Assembly: GCA_029975625.1 (NCBI GenBank)
Contig: JARKOR010000172.1
Span: forward strand, 1 to 20,356
Length of the DNA stretch: 20,356 bases
From: Nanosynbacter sp.
GTDB taxonomy: Bacteria > Patescibacteriota > Saccharimonadia > Saccharimonadales > Saccharimonadaceae
Direction of reading: 5' to 3'
The notes beneath the pieces are model-generated. The model saw only the letters and a program-made list of their open reading frames with translations. It was not told the origin of the DNA and made no database searches. The position numbers were made by a program, and so were the translations under genes. This document shows, piece after piece, positions 14,708-20,356 of the stretch; the first letter of the stretch is position 1, and every line of letters begins with the position of its first letter.

Positions 14708-17700
14708 TTACGCATTACCTCCGAAGATGGAGGGGTATCGCTTGGTTATTTGATCCCAATCATCTTTTATTGAGAAACGAATGACAGTGTATCCGGTATC
14801 TTCCATACAATCCTTCTGAGTCTGGTCACGCTGTTGCCTTTCGGGATATTGGTGATGGGGACCGTCAACATAGATCGCGGCGTGTGCTTGCTCATAAAAG
14901 AAATCAGGACGGGTATGACAGGTTTCCAAAAGAATTTGTGCATGGCTCGGTAATCGCAAATTCCTTTTTTCAATGAAAGTTAACCATTCTCTCTCAAGAT
15001 CCGATTGGCAGAGATTCAACAAGTGTTGAAAATGTTCGGTTCTGGAGATGGTCTGTGGAGAGGAGGTTGATGTACTTTGACTGCACTGCAGTAGATATTC
15101 TTTGATCGTCTGGCGGTCTAAATGCCGATGATCCATTTGATTGTAATAACTCATCAGGCAGTCATAACAGGCAGCTTCGCAATCTTCTTTGGCATTTGGC
15201 GCATGTCGCAAATCTTCACCAGTCTGCGGATCAAAATGGCAAATTTGCAAAGCCTGAGCAGCTACCCTGGCAAACGCACCTGGATCATCGACCAACCGCC
15301 GCAAAACGCCGGCGCCTCCTTCGGCAGATTCGTAGAATAGAATCGAATGTCGTTCATCACCGCTTGGCAAAGGTTCAGCAGCGACTTCGCTGTCTTCAAG
15401 CTGGTATTCAACTTGAATTGCATTCTTTAATGCTGCTTGCAAAGATGCCATCTGTGCAAGCTCTAATCCTTCATTCGGCTCGAAGAGTAAGCAATTCTTG
15501 TGATCCTCGACAAAAGGAACAACCCGCATTGTGCGGGGAGACATGGGATCATCAGCTTCGAGTGCTGTCTGATCATCTTCTTTGCGCGCCCAGTAACCTC
15601 GCTCGGTGTCGAGAATAAATCCAAATTGCTGTGGATTAGCGCGTCTTCGCCAGCCCAAATTGATACGCCATAGCGTAGCTGAATTACCATAAGTTAATTT
15701 TCCAATTAATTTGGCTTCGCCTTGCACCCCTTGCGGGTGGAAATGGATTTCTGCATTACGGGCTGAGATGACACCGCCATGATCGGCAAAGCGAATGGCT
15801 GTTCGTAGTTCGTACCCTTGACGTAAGCGTTCTTCTTCATCCGAGGAGATACGATCTCTTCGTTTGGTGGATACATTCTGCAGGCGGAAAAGATTATTCA
15901 TTGGAGCTTCTAACAAGGATCCACAGCGCTCGCAGCGATCTAGTCCGTCACCGTTTGCAATTGGATGCAAGTATCCGCAGATTGGACATTGCTTGGCGCG
16001 TAATACAGCAAACCCTTCACCTGTGTCTGAAACGGGTAGGTTCACCTTGTTGATGATGTAGCGGGATCCCTCATGGTAAATAATTGAACGTGGGCCGAAC
16101 TCCGAGATAGCCAGGAAACGTGGCCGCGATAAGAATTCGTCGTCCTGACTTCGGATACGCCGGGCGGGAATATATGCGGAAAGTGGTAGGCGGGGGAAAC
16201 TGTAACCCGGCAAGAAACCTTCGCTGGCAAAATAGCGATATGAATAAAAGTCTGATTGAACAATATTTTCCGCCTCGGTCAATAATTCCAATTGGCTTTT
16301 TGCCTCTTGATATAACCGTTCAGCCTGGCGTTTATCTTGAATAGATCGGCTGGCATCTTTGATAATTTTATGCTGCACTTCCAGTTGGTTCATTGCAGCT
16401 CGATAAAGATTTCGCCACCGTTCACAAGCCTGGTTGAATTGAAGGTCAATTTGTGAAAGGACACTATCCAGCCAACCCTCATTCCACCAATCCGTTTTCA
16501 CTAATTCCGATTCAATATCACTAAGGGCCGCCTGAGCTTTCAATTTTGCTTTGGTACGGTTACTTTGTGAATTTAACGCATCCTGAACAAAATCAAGGCA
16601 GGGTAGATTGGCGGGGTCGGAAAGATCAAGCAAATCTTTCAAGGAAGCACCCAGGCTTAACCCGGATTCCGCCAGCCAAATTGCCTGGACATGGCTGCGT
16701 ACCAGATCTTCATTCGTCATGTCGATCCTGGGTGGGGTAACTGCTCCAGAGACCATCAACCCAGGGCGTTTGAAATAAAATTGGTCGTGGGGACTGCCGA
16801 TGGTGCAATAAGTAAATACCATTGCTGGTTGTCCGCTTCTACCAGCGCGTCCACTGCGTTGTGCATAATTAGCAGGAGTGGGTGGTACATTACGCATATT
16901 GACTGCGTTAAGCTCGGAGATATCCACCCCCAATTCCATAGTGGGCGAACAGTAAAGAATTGGCAACTCCCCAGTACGGAATCTTGCTTCACGGTCTTCA
17001 CGTTGAGCCGAGGGTACTTGAGCTGTATGTTCTCGAGCTTCGATACCAAGGACTTGTTTTTCTACTGTTTGATAGAAATTCACAAAAAACTCGTTCGTCT
17101 TACCGCCGCCCTCAGGCATACGTGGAACACGGATCGGGTCGTGAAAAGCGAGTATTCCATCTCCAACTTTCCAGATCATTCCTGAAGCGAGTAGCTGGTA
17201 ACCTGGTTTATGACCGACATCATTCTTTTCATCGACAACCTTCTCCACTAAGCCTGCGATACGTAGGCTGTTGAGGATTTGATCGATGATTTCTTCGGTG
17301 TCATCTAAAGAGATGTGATCGTGATATTCTGGGAAGGTCGTGTTCCTTCGTAGGAATTGTCCATATCCACCCCTGGGTGAGAGGTAAAGATTTCCGCCAT
17401 ATTCATCCTGGTCACCCAGCTTTCGTCGGGGGAATAAAATAGAAGAATGCTCGAGTATCTCATTTTCATCCATTGCCCAGGGAGCAATCAAGCGTTGACT
17501 GCTTAGCTGTCGTAAACTTTCTTGGGCTCCCTGATCGAGATAGGTTACCTTAATTGCCAGTTCACGACGCATGTAATCTAATAAAACCTTCGCGATTCGT
17601 ATTCTGGTTTCGGGGGTTGCTGAAGTAAGTACTTCATGTGTATTCTGCCATACGTCTTCCGCAGCGCATAATTCTTCTAAGGATGCATATTCAATTCTTA

Positions 17701-19915
17701 GCAAACCCGATTGCTCAAGATTTGGAGAAGTAATGCGCCATCCACGTTTGAGATCACGGTAGATTCTGTATCCTAAAACCTCACGTAAGGCGCGGTCAGT
17801 TTCGGCCTTCTGAGCAAAGCGAACTTCAGGATCGCTGGCATAGTACTCGACTGGAAGGTCTAAAGATTGAAAAACCTTCATCGTCAAGACATCATGAGAA
17901 ATTCCTGTTTGCTCGTTAGCTTTCACCGCTCGATACAAGGCTGAACGCAACAACGCAATTTCCACAAAATCATTAAAATGGCCAGCTTGTAGCGATGCAT
18001 CCTGACGGTTATCGGTAAAACTGAGGAGTTTTCTAGCTTTTGGTAATAAATCCTGATCATTTCTCAGCCGTCGTATTAATGACATACTGAGAATAGTTGT
18101 ATCCGTGGAGCGACCACCCGAACTAAGCTCGGTAAGTTTTGCGAAATCAGAGGATTGACGAGCTCCATAAGATACTCCGCAATGGAGGCAGAAGCGGAAA
18201 GGTGCTTTTAAATAAGCCACTCGCTGACCAGCTTCTCCTTTTTTCCCATCTGGACTGATCCTGACTACTTCGGGTAGGTTTTTACGTTGGCTTTTCTTGA
18301 TAGCCAATTCGCCATTACTTTCTTCAAGCCAATCATCTGGAAGGCGGTCAATAGCATCATAATTATCTTCCGGCCAGGGATTATCCTGGTTTAGGTAGAG
18401 AAATCCTGGTTCACCACCATCGGAATCTCTGTTTTCGTTGAGTTCGCGCGGTAGAAATAGGTCAGATCCACTTTCATGATCTCTAGTCCGCCGAACAACG
18501 TAATACTCTTGGCCGCACTCACGGCAAAAAGCCAGGGGAAGTAAAACTTTATCTCGTTCACCAGGTACAAATTTTTGTCCATACACGGTAATATGACGAT
18601 CTGCTTCTGCTTCTACTGATGCATAGACCGTATCTCCACGGCTGATAAACTGGTGTAATCGGAAAGCAAAAGCAGGAAAATTTGTCTCCGGATTAGCAAT
18701 CGAATACCCTTTTAACAAAATAGCCTGAAGCGCATGAACGCAAATCTCTTCAGGCAGTCCGGTGAGGATACTTAATTCATTCCCAGCCCCGTCGTTACCT
18801 GTTAGGCTTTTTGGAAGGGCGCGTACCAGGCGACCGCTTTCTTTATCAGTCCTTAATCCAAGTCTGCTCTCGACCCAGCTTGCCAGGGGGTGGTGAGTAA
18901 ACTCGTCATACGTGTTTGGCAAATCGAGATTTTGGATACTCGATTTAAGTTCAGAAATAAATAACTCATCAGTAAGTAGATTCTCTTTTGTTGCCCGACG
19001 AAGAGTTTCTCCAATAACACTTTCAGCATGAACTGCATCCCCAAATAATATTGATGCAACATTGGCAACCTCAACACGTTGCTGTTCCAGGCTACCTGCA
19101 CCTGCAAGAGTAGCCGATGTGCCTATACATTGTAAGCGGTTGGCATGTAAAGCTTCACGCACTCGTCGAACGAGCATTGATACATCTGCTCCTTGGCGTC
19201 CTCTGTAGGTATGCAGCTCATCAAGTACCAGGAATCTCAATCCTTGCGCAGCATTAACCAGAGTCTTTCGCTCTTCAGGGCGAGTCAAGATCAATTCCAA
19301 CATGACATAGTTAGTCAACAAGATGTCCGGAGGATTCGACATGATGCGGTTTTTTTCCTGGTCATTTTCCTGACCGGTGTACCTTTCAAAGGTGACTGGA
19401 CCTTTTCCATCTGGAAAACCGTATTTAAGGAATTTCTCCAATTCGCCTTTCTGACTGTTCGCCAGTGCATTCATTGGGTAAACGATGATTGCCTGAATTC
19501 CCTTGCCACTACCATTACGCAGTACGTAATCGACTATTGGGATGATATATGCGAGGCTTTTTCCAGATCCAGTTCCTGTTGTAAGAATATAGTTTTGACC
19601 TTCTCGGGCCGTTCTGATGGCATCTTCCTGATGCTTGTGCAAACGTAACGGTTGACCGAAATCATCAGGTGCTTGTTTGCGGCGAAATATCCGTTTGCAC
19701 TCTTTTTGCAAAACACCTTCATCGCTTAGGTCATCAATCCATTTTCCAGGTTCAAAGGTGGGGTTTAGTTGAATTAGAGGATCCGGCCATAATAAACCCT
19801 GATCAATGCTCTGATCTACGTAGGCCTTTATTTTTGGATCACGTATTCGAATAAAACTGGAAATGTAAGATGAATAATCTTGAATTAGTGAGCTGCGAAG
19901 GTCAAATACATTCAT
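14708..19915 (-). CDS. DEAD/DEAH helicase-DUF1998 protein with C-terminal Vsr/DUF559-like nuclease domain
   Basis: 1735 residues. The N-terminal helicase core has LHKHQEDAI, Walker A TTGTGSGKS (112-120), DELH (232-235) and TSATL (266-270). The second lobe has TMELGVDIS (992-1000) and QRSGRAGR (1019-1026), about 700 residues later. The long insertion carries CxxC knuckles at 464/467 and 576/579, and another pair lies at 1310/1313 and 1328/1331. DUF1998 follows, with SILFYESAEGGAG near 1524 and a four-cysteine site (Cys1559, 1579, 1583, 1586). The last 100 residues resemble a Vsr/DUF559-type nuclease: RPDFFYEQ (Asp1671) and YVDGPHH (Asp1684). The MrfA/Lhr-like helicase-DUF1998 layout recalls DISARM DrmA/DrmB or Druantia DruE. 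Start at 19915 has AGGGGG six bases upstream. Confidence 0.92.
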   Translation of the reverse strand: MNVFDLRSSLIQDYSSYISSFIRIRDPKIKAYVDQSIDQGLLWPDPLIQLNPTFEPGKWIDDLSDEGVLQKECKRIFRRKQAPDDFGQPLRLHKHQEDAIRTAREGQNYILTTGTGSGKSLAYIIPIVDYVLRNGSGKGIQAIIVYPMNALANSQKGELEKFLKYGFPDGKGPVTFERYTGQENDQEKNRIMSNPPDILLTNYVMLELILTRPEERKTLVNAAQGLRFLVLDELHTYRGRQGADVSMLVRRVREALHANRLQCIGTSATLAGAGSLEQQRVEVANVASILFGDAVHAESVIGETLRRATKENLLTDELFISELKSSIQNLDLPNTYDEFTHHPLASWVESRLGLRTDKESGRLVRALPKSLTGNDGAGNELSILTGLPEEICVHALQAILLKGYSIANPETNFPAFAFRLHQFISRGDTVYASVEAEADRHITVYGQKFVPGERDKVLLPLAFCRECGQEYYVVRRTRDHESGSDLFLPRELNENRDSDGGEPGFLYLNQDNPWPEDNYDAIDRLPDDWLEESNGELAIKKSQRKNLPEVVRISPDGKKGEAGQRVAYLKAPFRFCLHCGVSYGARQSSDFAKLTELSSGGRSTDTTILSMSLIRRLRNDQDLLPKARKLLSFTDNRQDASLQAGHFNDFVEIALLRSALYRAVKANEQTGISHDVLTMKVFQSLDLPVEYYASDPEVRFAQKAETDRALREVLGYRIYRDLKRGWRITSPNLEQSGLLRIEYASLEELCAAEDVWQNTHEVLTSATPETRIRIAKVLLDYMRRELAIKVTYLDQGAQESLRQLSSQRLIAPWAMDENEILEHSSILFPRRKLGDQDEYGGNLYLSPRGGYGQFLRRNTTFPEYHDHISLDDTEEIIDQILNSLRIAGLVEKVVDEKNDVGHKPGYQLLASGMIWKVGDGILAFHDPIRVPRMPEGGGKTNEFFVNFYQTVEKQVLGIEAREHTAQVPSAQREDREARFRTGELPILYCSPTMELGVDISELNAVNMRNVPPTPANYAQRSGRAGRSGQPAMVFTYCTIGSPHDQFYFKRPGLMVSGAVTPPRIDMTNEDLVRSHVQAIWLAESGLSLGASLKDLLDLSDPANLPCLDFVQDALNSQSNRTKAKLKAQAALSDIESELVKTDWWNEGWLDSVLSQIDLQFNQACERWRNLYRAAMNQLEVQHKIIKDASRSIQDKRQAERLYQEAKSQLELLTEAENIVQSDFYSYRYFASEGFLPGYSFPRLPLSAYIPARRIRSQDDEFLSRPRFLAISEFGPRSIIYHEGSRYIINKVNLPVSDTGEGFAVLRAKQCPICGYLHPIANGDGLDRCERCGSLLEAPMNNLFRLQNVSTKRRDRISSDEEERLRQGYELRTAIRFADHGGVISARNAEIHFHPQGVQGEAKLIGKLTYGNSATLWRINLGWRRRANPQQFGFILDTERGYWARKEDDQTALEADDPMSPRTMRVVPFVEDHKNCLLFEPNEGLELAQMASLQAALKNAIQVEYQLEDSEVAAEPLPSGDERHSILFYESAEGGAGVLRRLVDDPGAFARVAAQALQICHFDPQTGEDLRHAPNAKEDCEAACYDCLMSYYNQMDHRHLDRQTIKEYLLQCSQSTSTSSPQTISRTEHFQHLLNLCQSDLEREWLTFIEKRNLRLPSHAQILLETCHTRPDFFYEQAHAAIYVDGPHHQYPERQQRDQTQKDCMEDTGYTVIRFSIKDDWDQITKRYPSIFGGNA

Positions 19916-19992
19916 TTAGTCCCCCTGTTGGGTTATTTATCAAAATGCAATGTGTGTTGAAAACATCTATTCATAACATCAATACCTTTTTT

Positions 19993-20199
19993 CTACGACT
20001 GATTTGAAGCAGGCTTGTTTGGTAAAACCGATCTTTCATCCAACCAGTTATCGATTGTTTCCTTTCTAAATCGCCAATGCCTTCCAACTTTTTGGTATGG
20101 TATTTTTCCATCCTGCGCAAGTTTATAAAGTGTGGAGAGAGGTATGCGAAGGTATTTTGATGCTTCTTCAATCGTTAGTACTTGTGGAAATTCGTCCAT
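19993..20199 (-). CDS. excisionase-family (MerR-like) helix-turn-helix protein
   Basis: 68 residues. Residues 8-53 are the classic small winged HTH of the 'DNA-binding domain, excisionase family': LTIEEASKYLRIPLSTLYK, then GKIPYQKVGRHWRFRKETIDNWL. There is no other domain. It is first in the minus-strand operon, 77 bp ahead of the large helicase gene. The ATG at 20199 has GAAGG four bases upstream. Such proteins act either as recombination directionality factors or as small transcription factors. No integrase gene is in the window, and a promoter with an overlapping inverted repeat lies just upstream, so a regulator that controls its own operon is the more likely reading, though unproven. Confidence 0.9.
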   Translation of the reverse strand: MDEFPQVLTIEEASKYLRIPLSTLYKLAQDGKIPYQKVGRHWRFRKETIDNWLDERSVLPNKPASNQS

Positions 20200-20222
20200 A
20201 GTACCTTCTTTTAATTCAAAAG

Positions 20223-20251
20223 AATGAGTATAAAGAAATTATATACTCATT
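20223..20251. promoter_or_regulatory. 10-bp inverted repeat, candidate operator of the defence operon
   Basis: AATGAGTATA (20223-20232) and TATACTCATT (20242-20251) are a perfect inverted repeat with a 9-bp spacer. The centre-to-centre distance of 19 bp, about two helical turns, suits a dimeric DNA-binding protein. The repeat covers the predicted -10 box of the HTH gene promoter, so a bound protein would block or alter RNA polymerase. The HTH protein encoded just downstream is the obvious candidate. Confidence 0.65.
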
Positions 20252-20266
20252 ATTGATAGTTGCTAA
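20238..20266 (-). promoter_or_regulatory. candidate sigma-70-type promoter of the defence operon
   Basis: On the minus strand a perfect TATAAT lies at 20243-20238, and TTAGCA (four of six matches to TTGACA) at 20266-20261, with a 17-bp spacer. Transcription would start roughly 30 bases before the HTH gene ATG. It is the only good promoter match noticed ahead of the operon. Confidence 0.6.
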
Positions 20267-20356
20267 TCAAATAAGCTAAGAAAATCGGGATTATTGCTCT
20301 GGGTTTGGCGCAATACCCCATTTGGTAAATGCAGCACTGAGTATTCCCCCTGCAAC
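20263..20356 (-). CDS. possible 3' end of a further minus-strand gene, cut by the window edge
   Basis: Minus-strand frames are open at the right edge. One ends at TAG (20265-20263) and gives about 31 residues ending LHLPNGVLRQTQSNNPDFLSLFD, which has the look of a real protein C-terminus. Another frame ends at 20291 (FTKWGIAPNPEQ). With so few codons I cannot choose between them or rule out that neither is real. No terminator is seen between this end and the HTH promoter. Confidence 0.25.
   Translation of the reverse strand, partial: LQGEYSVLHLPNGVLRQTQSNNPDFLSLFD

Noticed and set aside
7049..19915. BREX system
   Set aside because: The methyltransferase is PglX-like, but no PglZ phosphatase, BrxC/PglY ATPase or BrxL is present in the window.
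1..20356. CRISPR array, tRNA or rRNA genes
   Set aside because: No regularly spaced direct repeats and no tRNA or rRNA-like sequence were seen on either strand; the repeats found are paired inverted arms.

Overview
The window looks like a bacterial chromosomal defence island, probably inside or next to an integrated mobile element. Gene content, mixed GC (AT-rich genes beside a GC-rich methyltransferase gene) and a GxxExxY gene bounded by ACCGCnAAGnCGC repeats are reminiscent of Chloroflexota (Anaerolineae-like) genomes. That placement is an inference from general familiarity; there is no rRNA or tRNA here to confirm it.

Layout. Bases 2-826 (+) are the 3' end of a superfamily 2 helicase gene. 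It converges on everything else and is separated from it by a strong bidirectional terminator (833-864). From 20199 down to 885, ten genes all lie on the minus strand with small gaps or overlaps. In transcription order they are: a 68-aa excisionase-type HTH protein (20199-19993); a 1735-aa DEAD/DEAH helicase with DUF1998 and a C-terminal Vsr/DUF559-like nuclease domain (19915-14708); a 949-aa DrmD-like SNF2 helicase (14705-11856); a GxxExxY protein on a repeat-bounded cassette (11827-11450); a 1451-aa Eco57I-type adenine methyltransferase (11404-7049); a 189-aa zinc-ribbon protein (7025-6456); a 302-aa TIR protein (6438-5530); a 164-aa unknown (5438-4944); and a Gabija-like pair, an OLD-family ATPase-TOPRIM nuclease (4854-2791) overlapping a UvrD-like helicase (2816-885). 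A promoter with an overlapping 10-bp inverted repeat sits upstream of the HTH gene. No stretch longer than 300 bases lacks a gene.

How it may work. The large helicase, the DrmD-like helicase and the methyltransferase resemble class 1 DISARM. The layout differs in that helicase, DUF1998 and nuclease are fused in one chain, and no separate DrmC-like phospholipase D gene is seen. The methyltransferase would mark self DNA; the helicase-nuclease and the SNF2 protein would act on unmarked invading DNA. The zinc-ribbon, TIR and unknown genes follow in the same direction and could be an abortive-infection module or a separate small system. Gabija is a known standalone defence system and closes the array.

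The least expected signal is a repeat family. ACCGCnAAGnCGCnAAG arms face each other on both sides of the GxxExxY gene, and the same arms form a 75-bp palindrome inserted in frame inside the methyltransferase gene just before its SAM-binding motif. The methyltransferase also carries a sharply AT-rich block where its target recognition domain should be, which suggests specificity swapping.
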